Source: Beroe forskalii
Lineage: Eukaryota > Ctenophora > Nuda > Beroida > Beroidae
Length of the DNA: 64,000 bases
NCBI GenBank assembly: GCA_011033025.1
Contig: WFMF01000202.1
Span: forward strand, 62,001 to 126,000
Direction of reading: 5' to 3'
A program made the translations under genes and the position numbers. Numbering within the stretch: position 1 is the stretch's first letter; every line of letters begins with the position of its first letter. Below are positions 10,962 through 23,500 of this stretch, piece after piece. A model generated the notes under the pieces. The model had not been told where the DNA came from. It did no database searches and worked only from the letters and a program-made list of their open reading frames with translations.

Positions 10962-13900
10962 CTATCCTTCCGACAAAGCCTGAATTGCTTTCACTGTCTC
11001 TATGGTAACACAGGCCACGCCCACTTTCTTACCGTCCCTCTCGCTGTAGAGCGATAACTCCTGCTCGGAAATGTCTATAGTCGTGGGCAGGTCCACTGAA
11101 GCCTTGCACAGGTTGGAACACTCTGCGTCCGTGCTGTCGCCCGGGTCGGAAACCACTGTAAACGTCATCTGAACGGGATAGTGGTGAAATTGGGAATAAG
11201 GCACTATGAATGAGACAAAAGTACACTTTAATAAATTCGCCGAATAGACACCTTTTAATTTTATGGCACCTTTTAGTTTTAGGCGCCTATACACCACAAA
11301 TTATATGAATAGGTGCATCTGCACGGCGCCTCGAAATAAATGGGCACGGTCACACTTTTACCCGTCCCGGATGGGGTATAAATTGAACGAAAATAGCGGA
11401 AGTAATAATATGTGGTAAATCATTACCGTTTTATCGGCTGAGTTGAAGACGATATCTCTCAACATTCTCCAGTCCTCAGTATCCTTTTCCACGTAGAAAG
11501 TCTTCCTGAAGTTGAAGAAGAGCTTTGTGTCGGGGGAGACCCGGACTGAGCCGGGAGTCTCTGTGTCTGCTGGATCCACGTTCAGTAACTTGTACTCCAC
11601 AAACACCTGCCATGGAGAGAAGAGGTATAGAATGAGGTGTCTATAGAAGGAGATATAGACACCCCTGGAGAGATATGGACACCTTGAGAGAGGTAAAATA
11701 CACTTCTAGAGAAGTATAGCCACTCCTAGAGAGGTATAGACCTAAAACTTTATAATATTAATATTCACGCTTAATCCTGCCACTTTAAATTTTCAAAGGA
11801 AGGTTATATTAGTGGCTACTCCTGGCAACCAAAGTAATTTGAAAATTGGAATTTGGAGGTTGGTTGTCACCAAACGACAAAAACGTTTGTATAACCAACA
11901 ATAGAACCAACAATGAACAATAGCAATCACTCCGCTGATAAGCGTTCAAGACAAAGCAGACTAGGGGGTTGAAGGTCCACACATTCACAAATTTAAGTCA
12001 CACCCTGACACTTTTAATTGTCTATTTTCGTAGAAATTTTGCGTGTTTTATGGGTGATCAATTGTGAGCTCTCTGTGCTGCCTTTTCTTTTGTCTTCCGT
12101 TGACAGTTCTAACTGCAGTTTTTTTGTGCGCAGCGCAAGTTAAAAGTTCGCATTCGAATAACTTAACCATTCCTTTCATTATAATGTGTGTTGGTACTGC
12201 TCCCCGTCCTTTTTAACCATGTCCTTTTTAACCATGTTTTCCCATAGTTTTCCATGTTTTTCCAAATCCAATTAACTTACAAGTTTTAATTCAATATTTT
12301 CTTAAATATATTTTCGCATCAGGTCGGCATTGCAATATGACAAATCATGAATGTTTAATTCCTGCTTAATTACTGTTTAAATTTGATTCCAACTTACACC
12401 AATTATCACAGAGATGAAGGTACTAATTCTAGCGGCTACAATACTTGCTCTGACCAGAGCAGAAGATGTCCGGGGTTTGTTCCGGCAAGCTATGGAAAAG
12501 TATGCTGAGGCAGACGGAATCCCGAAGTCCGAATCCCCCGATATGACGAATAAAAGGTTCAAATCTTTCCTCAAATTCCATGCGATGGTGGAAGAAGTGA
12601 ACAAGGACGATTCCTTGCCCTACATGGAAGCTGACAACTTCATGTCCGTTCTTACTGAGGAGGAGCGGATGCTCCGTCTTGGTTTGAACATCACCGGACA
12701 CGAAGCAGACAACTCTGATGACAACGATGACATCACCCTCCTCAGCAGGTCTGACATTCCAGAGAAGAGAGACTTCAGTCAGGTTATATCTGATGTCAAA
12801 GATCAGGGAACATGTGGGTCCTGTTGGACCTTTGGTGCTACTGGAGCTCTTGAAGGAGAGATTTACTTTACAACAGGTAACAAGAAAGTGAGTTTGGCAG
12901 AGCGGGAGTACATGGAGTGTGTCAATACTCGGGATGCTTGCAGAGGAGGGTGGCCTACTGACTGCTACACTTACTCTAGGAACACAGGTAGGATAGCCCC
13001 AACCAGTGCTTACCCTTACGACACTACAGACAGACGGAGCTGCTACGCTGACTCCAGCACCCCTAATGCTCTCAAGGATAATATTGTGCAGGTAACTGGC
13101 TCCCTGTACACTGGGACTGGTGATGTGAAACTGTTGGCGGCTGCAGCATCCCACATCGTATCAGTGGCTATCTATGCCAACAGCCACTTCATGGGTTACG
13201 ATAAGGGAACGTACATAGACAGCAGATGCCAGTCTACCGTCAACCACGCAGTTAACGTTGTGGGCTATGGAGTGCACAGGACCGGAAGACTGTACTGGAA
13301 GATAAGGAACAGCTGGGGACGATACTGGGGTGAGAGCGGCTACATGTTCATGGATCGTGAGAAGGAAAACATGTGCCAGATCTCCAAGTACCCGCACATC
13401 CCCAAGGTGATGTGCAGGAAGTTTGGTGCTTGTACAGCTCCCAACCCAGACGATGGTGACAGTTCCGGGGATGAAGAAGATGAGGAAGAGGATCAGGATG
13501 ATAATAGCAGCGATGACTTTACTTATGATGACGTATGCTGGACCAGGAAGTACTTCAGCACCTGCATGAAGAAGTTGAAAAAGGCTAAGAATAAGTGTGA
13601 AAACCCTGACCAGTGTATTCTAGCAAAGATAGCTAAGAAGTGTCACTTGGGTACCAATGAGGGGACATCCGGAAACAACTATGTTGAAGTACCCAGTAAA
13701 TGCAGTAATGTTTCATCTGCTCTTGAGGACACTGGTTGCAAAGAGAAGTCCTTCCTAAGCGGCTGTTTGGATACAAGGGATGAAGCTCTGGAGGCTTGCG
13801 AAAATGAAGTGGAAGCTAGCAAGTGTTTGATTGTGAAGCAAAACAATTGCTTCTATGCTACAACCACCCGCACTTCAGGAGCCAAATGGATAGAAAGACC

Positions 13901-14503
13901 GGTGAAGTGTGAGGAAGAGTGCAACAGTGCTGCAGGCTTGGTTCTGTGCAGTGACTGCAACTGTTGCAAACACAAGCACATGTGTTCTGACACCAATAGG
14001 ATGTGATTTTTGTTTTAATCCTTTTTTCAATGTTACATGCATAGTTCTAGTCTGACTTTGTTGTTTCATTTTCCTGCAATCTACGCGGGTAATGCAAATG
14101 ATCAAATGGGTATCTTGATGGATATTGCTACTCACCGTCCATTGACCATACCATTTGGTAGCATAGTACCTAATCGGACATAATTATTAAAGACTTTAAT
14201 TTCACGGGCCTAAAACTTCACAGACATGAATATTGGACTCTTGATCCTGCCACTTCAAATTTTCAACCTCTGTCATACCTCTGTCAGCTTAATTAGTAAT
14301 ATTGACTGAAATTAGAATGACAGTTAAGAAATGAGTGATTTACAGAGGTGTCTACACGTCCTCAGGAATACTGACAGATTAAAATGATAGTTTAGAAGTG
14401 CCCTCACCTGCTCGACTCCCTCCTCCAGGACGAAGTAAGCGTCGCTGGAGAACATGACGTAGTGGATGATAACGATCAGCGGGGGCGGCCGGGGCGTCGG
14501 AAC
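10962..14503 (-). other. RPGRIP1L: RPGRIP1L C-terminal RPGR-interaction-type C2 domain (residues ~1375-1534)
   Basis: Exons 26-28. The sequence VFVEYKLLNVDPADTETPGS and KLFFNFRKTFYVEKD match the family's VEYSFLGVP-ETETP and FNFSKVFHVD. The final exon reads MTFTVVSDPGDSTDAECSNL, as in the family C-terminus. The stop codon is at 10962-10964. The intron between exons 27 and 26 is about 2.8 kb and holds the cysteine protease gene on the other strand. Confidence 0.9.
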
Positions 14504-17500
14504 CTGGGGTAAAAAACATTAACAAAATAAAGACGTTATGAAGCGTTATGAAGGGGTTATGAAAGCCAACCCGAAGGTACCGAGAAATTCAGCTAAAACG
14601 TTCTGAATATTCCTACAATCCAGGATGTTAAATACGTGAAAAAATCGCGAAAAAGTACGGCGTATTAGCCTCAAAATAAAAATACGCGTATTTTTCTCAC
14701 AATACGTGGCTTAGAAATCTCAACACGGAGAATGAATAGGGGTTGTTAAATACGTGAAAAAGTAAGCGCGCATATGCTACCAAATACAATAAAACGATGG
14801 TATCGTGACCAATTAGAATGCGCGCGCGACCTATGCGTTGCAATTTTGTTTTTTTAAAATTTTTTAAATTTTTTAAATTTTTTTTATTCGAAATTTATGC
14901 AAAGTTTCAAAGTACGACAGTTCCTGCCAAAAAATACGTATTGTATCTTTTGCCGTATTTTTCAAAAATACGTATTTAACAACCTTGCCTACAATCGGAA
15001 CCTGGGTGGACGAGAGAGTCTCCCCCAAGGTGGAATCGACGGCAAAGTCACGAGCAGCAGCAGCAGCGGCTGGTCGTGACATCATCACAATGTCATCTTC
15101 CTCTTCGTCACTCGACATCATCCGTTCCGTTATCTCCTCCAAGGTCTCGGCTTCCTGGCTCTCAGCCAAGATTGCAGCTCCGCCTGGAGTATCAGGTTAT
15201 AGCCGTTATAATCAAATAATTTATGGGGAGATACGTTAGGGGAGAATACTGCAATTTGTTTCCTCAGAAAACAAATTGCAGTATTTAGAAACCCCGTAGA
15301 AACAGGCATTAAGGCATTAGTCAAACTAGTATAAGTTTTTAGATTGATTTTACTCGAAAGCCCTCTGGTCTGTTTTCGCGTCTGCGGTACCGTCGTTTCA
15401 CGTTAGGCGGTGCAGGGCACCACGTAAGCATCTGCTTAGATGTTTAGATGAAGCATTTAGATCTTAGAAGCATTTATATGAAGTGGGGAGATGACCATTG
15501 ATTGAGGCTGTTTCAGTATGAAGACACCGTTATAATGTTGAATTTTCAAAAATCATTTACATCAGTATTAAAATTAAATTATTAAAGTATCAATTATAAG
15601 TTTGCCCTAACCAGGACCCTGGTTACGCGCACGGAGTGCGCGGCGCGGCAAGCGTTTCGCGACGCCCCTGGTTAGGGGAAATTATAAGTAAACATCAAAT
15701 TCAAATAATTCAATTTTGAACAGAAAAGTGTGATTAAAACCAAAATGAAATGAAAATTTATAGTTGGACAATGCATTTTTGTTCTTTTTGAAAAAAGTCA
15801 ATAAAAAATTTTAACAGTCAACTCAAAGAAAATTTGTCTATTTCTTCTTGATTTCCAATCATCAAGATTCAAGATTCAACGTGGAGTCCCTCAAGGTTCA
15901 TTAAATTCCTTGTGTGATTTGATTCCTTGCACGCGGGTTCTCTTCCAGGAAACCTCTCAAAGCCTTCAGCCGAAAAAACTTTGTGAAAACATCCTGATCC
16001 TTCTCACTAAGGTTCCTCGGTTCGTAATGGACGGAAGTTGATGTTCCGGTTTTGATTCCCAAGAATCGATGGGTCGTTTTTGTTTCAATTCGACGAGGTG
16101 AGAGTTTGAAATCTAACTTGTAGAACATGATCGCTAAGTCAATGGTCGTGGCTGAGGTTTTCAGCGTTGCAACTTTGCAGTACGACATGAAACTTGATTG
16201 TCCTATCTTGAAAACGAATTCCCGCGATATCATGGAATTCACCTTGGCATACTTCCCATCCAAAATCTCTTCCACTTTGTCATCCGGAAGAGAATGCCGG
16301 TTAGCCAACCTCTTTACAACCCCATCAAAGTCACTCAAGTTGATCTCTTGCATTACCTGACTCAAAAACTTCTCTTCAAATTGGTCGAATGTCAGACCTC
16401 TCACCACTTCTTCGGCTTGAGTGAGATCTTTTGTTTGTTGTGTTGTGCTGACCATGTTTTCCACGATCAGACTGTCGACACTTTTAACCAAGGCCATTTC
16501 CAATTATCTAGAGGGCGTTGTTTTTTATGAGAAATATTTCCATTTCTCGGAAATTTAATTAGATTTGAAGTAAAAAGTAAAAAGACTTCTGAAGAGAATG
16601 TAACTGAAAAAAGGCTAAGTGACATAAAACAATGAAAAGCCAGTTAGTTCCTGAGCAGTTAAAAATTGCTGCCATCCGGAGCTACCATAAAAAGAAGGAA
16701 TAGTATTTTCTAATTCTCATTTGCTAAAAATGCACATAGCACAACCAATCAATCAACAAGCAACAACAGCATGAAATTATGGAGTTGAGTAGTCAAGAAA
16801 GTATAGGAGATAGGTAGCAGAGATCTGAATGGAAAAATACCAGGAGGCCAGTCATTTTATACCAAAATCATGGAAGAGAAAACCAAAACTCAAAAACGAA
16901 AATTTGCTCTTTTTCGTCATGATGATTTAATTTGTTATTTAATTTGATTTAATTGTGATGATTTAATTTGTGATGATTTAATTTATGATGATTTAATTTG
17001 TTACAATAACCAGCTGTTGACTTGGTCCCATGACATTGTATGAAATGTAGGTATTTTAATCCGCAAAACACAGTATTAAGTTGCACTTGCTGAGATTCGA
17101 CTAACTCATGTCTGTGCTAAAAATAATAATACAAATGGGAAGACGCGGGACGCAGGGGCAGAGCCCCTCAAAAACTCAATTTTTGGTGACGGCTATAACA
17201 TTCACTTTGTGGTGCGTCACCAAACAAAACACAATCTGCAGTTTTTGAGATAAAACAACCCACGTACCAGGTGGTGTAGGTCGGACCAGGTCGTCCAAGG
17301 AGTCTTCCTCCTCCGAGGGCTCCTCCTCAAAGAAAGTGTTGTTGAAGTTGGAGGCGGGGGTCGCTGGCTCCAACGGCGATACGCCCTCCAGACTGTCACG
17401 TACCCCCACTGCAGTATTACAGTAGTGTGTCAGTTTAGTATGTCAGTGAGGTGATAATTTGAAAACCGTCCCATTCCCCTCTGCTGATATTACGTAAGTA

Positions 17501-20500
17501 ATATGATGCCATTTCTAAGGAGATGGCAAGAAAATGCCAATAAGAATCCAAATAGCGCCAAATAGAGTCCAAAACGCGCCGAAAAAGGGTCAGAACGAGT
17601 CGAAAAGGGGTCAAAACGAGTCAAAGAGCGTCTTAACGTGCCGGAAAATGCCGGAAAATGCCAGAAAATGCCGCCCCCTAGAACAGGGGGGTTATGTGAA
17701 CCTTTCCTATCATTTAGGAATCATCTGAAACCACCATCTTCCCCTCTGCTGATATTACCCAATAACAAACCCCCATTCCTCAACTCACTCATGTTCTCGA
17801 GATCCTCCACTCCTTGAAATTGGAGGGGGGTTGCTACAAGAGAATCGACACTCTGACCAACGGTTCCCAAAATACCGTCATCGTTGCCCTGCACGTTTTC
17901 CTCTTCCTCCGAGGTGCTGTCATCGAAGGCTGAGATTTCAGGCTGCACGGAGTTGACACGTGAAGTAATGGATTATCATGTTTGTCTCATGTCAATATGA
18001 ATGAATATTATAAATACTGCACAGAATGTACAATTTAAGAAGTTGGTAGGCATATAAGATTATCGAAAATGGGATAAAAATAATCACCTTTTTTGTCGAT
18101 GAAATCTGAAGTTTTTCTGGAGGATTCGTTCCGCTGGACTGGCCCAAAACTGCCGCACTGCCTTCGTTTATCTCCTCTGATTTCTGAGATTTTCCGGGTT
18201 TAGCGTACAACGGTTGGTTTTCAGATTCCTGTGAAACTGAGAAACTCTCGTCCAGTTCCTCTGAAATATCATCACGCGTCGGATGGTCATCGCCACGCAC
18301 GATACCAGATCCTGCAGGTTTGTCACGTGACATGTCACGCGGTACGGAGGGAAGGTCGCGTGGCCCCCAACGCGTTACTGCGGATTCCAAGTCTTGATCG
18401 GAGGATTGACTGCTGACAAGGGTTATATCCTCGGATTCATTGCTTATCTCTTCGGGTATCTCCTGAGATATCTGTAACCCTCGTGAGTGAGAAATAATCA
18501 TAACTTCATGAAAATAGCCAGTGACAGACGAAAAGTACTACGAGGAACTCACGAGACAAATAGAACCGATAGTGATATGGCTAAATTAGAAAAGGGATGG
18601 CAGAATTCATGATCTACAAACCTCTCTGCTTATCCTCATCGCTCTGTCGTACTCCTCAGGGGTCCTAAACGACATATACTCCAACTTTTGAGGAACATCA
18701 TCAACAATAGACTCCTGCTCGTTTTGCAACTTTTCCCCTTCTATCGCAAATGTCACCTGGATATTATATACTCGCCTTTATGAAGAATACATGCAGTTTG
18801 GATCACAATTACAGCTTATCTTACCAACTATAATGTCGAACAAACAGCGATTCGTATCATTTTGTCGCACAACAATAAGTTAAAATAAAACCCCGAGCCA
18901 CTTTTCTCCACTCACATGCTGATCAGAGGTCCTCCTATCCCTCCCGACATCGACTCTCTCCCTCCGTCCCTCACCCCCACTATCCTGTCCCCTCATAACG
19001 TCCGCCTCATGAGACTCCACTGCGCGGCTCTGCACGTGCTTTACTTCACGAGCCCTTTGCTCCGATCGTTTCCGCTCCTCCTCCGACCGTTTTCTCTCCT
19101 CCTCTCGACGGAGCTGGTCTTGTGCCGCGGATATCTTGTCGTAGTGCTCGGGCAGGAGTTTCTGGGGCTCTGGAGGGAAGTGGAAGTAACAGAAGTGATT
19201 TGTTTTAAAACTACAACTTAATTATTTAAAGGGTGATATTTGTCACGAGCGCAAGGGTATTACTATTACCTGTCTCCAAATCAGTGCGAAGTGTATGGGG
19301 ACAAGTGTATGCTGGATGCTGAAATTCCCGAATCTTTGCGAAGTGGTTCAGTATATAATAACCAGTGTCCACATCGCACGGTTGCCGACTGAGATCCCCG
19401 ATTCTTTGCGGAGTGAGAATATCAGGGGCAGCAGCGGTAGGAGGCAGGTAGGTGAAACCCCACTGCATCTTCAGGGCCATTACACCCACCACTCCCCCTC
19501 CAAGAGCTTTCCTCGATATCTCAAACGTTCCCTGCCGAAGAGAGGGGGTTTTTATGAATTCATTTTGCAAGTTTTGGATGATGGACTTAAATTCTTATGC
19601 GTGATTAATGTGTGAATTTTACGCTAATTGACGATAATATTTATTTCTCCATGAAGAAGAAAAGGAGCAAGGATTCTACTTGAAATTGCTCTCAATCGAG
19701 GCCACCAACCGAAATGTCTTTGCCATGCGCTAGAGGGAGAAGAGGGACCTCGACAACCCCCATCAGAGTGTCAGATACAGCAGCATCATCGAACACATAC
19801 ACGTGACACACGGCCTGGGTCAGGTACCTGGGGAGGGTTTTGAAGCGTTAGCAGTTTATTCGTCATAAACTGTAAGGTAACCGCTGATGATTCACAGTTT
19901 AGTCTCTTCCGCCTCTTATGTCAATCCTTGAATTAGAAAATCGATTGCAGTATTTTTGTTATGATTTTAGTATACACATACACCTCTATAGATAAGACAT
20001 TGGATTCAGTCATGTGAATATATGCTTTACAGCTTGTTCCCGTGATTGAAGGATAGGTTTAGTCAGGCGATCAGTTTATTGTTCACGTGATAGTAGTAGT
20101 ACACTCAGTTTTTTTTATAAGAAACTGTCTATAAGAAACTTAGCCTAGGATTTCCGAAAATTTAAGAAACTTAGCCTAGAATTTCGGAAAAATTAAGAAA
20201 CTTCACTGATTTACAATTAAGAAATTAAGAAACTTCTAGCCTAGAATTTTGAAATTTGTGTATAAAATCCTATTGCAACTAAAATTCTTTTAACATGATA
20301 CTAACTAACTTGGTAACTTGGTAGGGTTTATCCGTTGAGTTGGAAGGGTCATCAGAGTTCCGACCACCGTGCTGGCGAATAGTCTACCAGAGAGTTTGAC
20401 CAGCTGCAGCTGTAGCCAGCGACCGGAGGCTCGTCCGGTATCAAGGAAAGAAATTTCGACAAGCTAGCTTTAAACGTGTCAAAAGTTTCTGCAGCTTTCA

Positions 20501-23500
20501 CATGGCTAGGTACCTTATTCCATAACTTAGGTCCTTGTACCGCAAATGAACTGTCATAGAGTGTTTGATTTCTCAAGGAGCTTGACTTTGCTAGTGGTGG
20601 GATGACAGCTACCATACCGTTTCTCGATGTCATCTTGAATGAAGTGTCACAGGAATTCGGGACTACATTGTGGAGAATCTTCCACATCGTCAGAATGACA
20701 TATCTCTCCCGTCTACGCTGCAGTGACATGAGCTTCAATTGGGAGAGCCTTTCCCAATACGTCAGATTCTGTAATCCAGAAATTCGTCTTGTGAAAGTTC
20801 TCTGAACTCCCTCTATCAGTTGGATCTCAGTCACCTTAACAGGGTTCCACAGAGGACAGCAGTATTCCAATGTGCTTCTAACTAGCGACTTGTAAAGAGT
20901 AGCCATACAAATCCTATCACGAGTTTTAAACACACTGAACACGTCTGGCTTCTGGGGGCTGCGCCCCCAGACCCCCATTTTTTGATTGTGAACATTCTGA
21001 AACTAATCTAGTACTTCTATTGAACTTCTATTACAGTATTACACTGGATATGTGATAATTGATCATAATATAGAATAGAAATTTAGAAAATGAATCTTTC
21101 ATGATTTTTCGGTTTAAAGTAACATGCCAGATACTAAAGCACAAAACAGAAATTTAGAAATTGTTTTTGCGACAGGACACTATTACAGTTCCATATCTAT
21201 TTCCAAAAGTTCCAAGCATTATAGGATTTAGATATTATTATCTAAATTTCAAAATTTCAAACTTTTTTGGAAGAACATTTGATGAAGATCCCTGAACATT
21301 ATTGTATACAGCTGCACAAATCTTTTAAGATAGATACATGCTTAAAAAAGTGTATAATTTAACTGAAAATATCAGAAGGTTCGATTCTAATCCTCGACTA
21401 CAGTCTACACAGTAGGTTCCTATGTTGGAAATTTCGTAGACATTTTTCGTACAGTTTGTCGGTATGTAGAATTAAGAAACCGATTAAGAAACTTTTAGGC
21501 TCAAAATCGTGAAAAAATAAGAAACTTGTAGCCTAGGATTTCAATAAGTTTCTTATAAAAAAAACTGAGTGTAGTGTGCTCAAAGATTCAGAGAATTGCA
21601 CAAAATTTATAATTCATATATCGGAGGAATAATTAGCTGAAAGTGGCAGATAGATAAATTTTCCCTGTGGGTGTGGGGCTACTACTGAAAGGGAGATGGG
21701 TCAGCGAGATATCCAGCCAGTCAACCTGGTGTTGGGGTGTCGTGAAGTGAGGAGGTTGCCTTCACGACACCCTGGGTTGTCCTATATACAGTATTACCGC
21801 ACCTGTGAAGCAGTTCGTCCGTTGTGACAGGGAAGGTCTTTACATCGTTGTACTGGGGGTTATTCGAACTATCAACTATATCGGAGTCATGGTCGTCAAA
21901 GTTGTAGAACTTGTACATCACGTAGCTGGAGAGAATTAACTCATTAATTAACTAATATTTTGGGGTACGTTCATAACTTGTGGAATTTCAGTTACATGTT
22001 TGTCCAACCATACTTGTATTATCATACAAGTTGATCAGTGTACTTCAAAATTTAAAGCAGGTCAAAAAGCTCTAAAGTTGATGATGAAGTTGATGAAATC
22101 AATGCTAAGTGCTAGATTGAAGGGTGCAACTCCACAATCCCCCTTAACAGACTATACACCATTTCTACATTTACAGTAGTCAAACTCAGAACATTCAACT
22201 CACGGAGAGGGTTGGGAACTTTTATCAGGAGATTTGAGGTCGGAACAGCTCAAAACTGTTACTTTCAGTTCGTTGTAATTGTCTTGAGTCGAGCTCTCCT
22301 TTTCTCGATCTGAAAAAGACACAAACGTATGTTATCAGACTTATCGAGTCATAGTAGAAGTGAGAAGATGAATTTACAACCATGATCTGATCATGTATTA
22401 TAAAGAAATATTCGTGGCTTTTGCCTTGAAATAATTTTAAATTTATAAAATGGTTATTTCAAAATAATTTTAAAATAGTAAAATAGTTGTAGTGACAGTG
22501 ACCCTAATGATAAACTCAGTAACATTGAGTTTATCACTTCATCATTAGCACAGATTAGGGACACCTTGGAATCCCACCTGAATGCTCGACATTGCTGTTC
22601 AGATAAGTGTTGGCCTTAACTTTCTCCTTGAACAGCGTCAGGCTATGCGTCATGGGGAACTTCAGTCGGCAGTAGTACTCTAGGTTAGCAAACACCACTC
22701 CGTTGGTTTCACCGATGGTTCCTGTGGTGAGTTTATGGTGAACAGATCATGGGGTAAATTTCGGAAAAATGGACAGATCCAATCGCCCTAAAAGTTGGTC
22801 ATTCTGATTCGTCTCGACGAGACGAACTCATTGGTACCATTCTTTAGCTTCCTACCGAACGTATATTGAAGCTCTGAAGTCTGAGAGCCTTATCTGTCTG
22901 TCTTTATAAGCCTTTACTTTTTTCAATTTTCATAAAATTTCCATTGGCGCGCATTTTCGTTTTAATTTTGTTGCACTAGCTGCAGAAAAATCGAACTTGT
23001 GTATGATCAATAATCTTCGCGCGCTACTATATACGTATAATACGGAAAATTTTGGCAAAAATAATCCTTGTTGAAGTTGAATCTAAGTGACAAGCATAGA
23101 ACAAACTGTCAGCTAACATTCTTGACTTTTGAAATTCCTGAACCTGAGCCAACACATTATTACATTGAATAATTCAAAATATCGAGCCATATGAAAGTAG
23201 TGGGACCGGTTAGAGATCGGTTTAATATCCATTAAATCGTTAATGTAGTCGTAACACACCATTCAAACGAAATTGAAGCAATGTGGAGCAATTGGCAGCG
23301 CAGCAATAACACAGTGAGGTGAAGATAGTGGTTAGTGAAGGTGTGATGATAGCATGAATTCAGAAGGAAAACATAGCAATGACAAACCTAGAATTTGAAG
23401 AGATCCGTGAATTCTTGAGTTGGAATCTTGACTGAGAATTTCCTTGAACTGCATTTGACACGCACCAATGCACCTGTAAACCAAGGAAATGTTACCTGTA

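Larger units (their letters stand above)
15002..19169 (-). other. RPGRIP1L: RPGRIP1L charged linker (residues ~958-1374)
   Basis: Exons 20-25. About 417 residues are rich in Glu, Asp, Ser and Arg (REEERKRSEEERKRSEQRA; FEEEPSEEEDSLDDL; MMSSDEEEDDIVMM). They include an Arg-Asp repeat patch (PRDLPSVPRDMSRDKPAG). The region is probably disordered. Vertebrate homologues have a similar acidic region, but shorter. Confidence 0.85.
19270..22309 (-). other. RPGRIP1L: RPGRIP1L second C2 domain (residues ~755-957)
   Basis: Exons 16-19. NELKVTVLSCSDLKSP is followed by PYVMYKFYNFDDHDSDI, then VCHVYVFDDAAVSDTLMGVV and PLLPLAHGKDIS-GTFEI. This is the Ca-binding-type C2 of the family. The intron between exons 17 and 18 (19828-21802) holds the mariner-like element with the LINE fragment. 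Confidence 0.9.

Noticed and set aside
12429..13154. Long minus-strand open frame opposite the protease
   Set aside because: It is a shadow of the catalytic domain on the other strand and has no plausible protein features.
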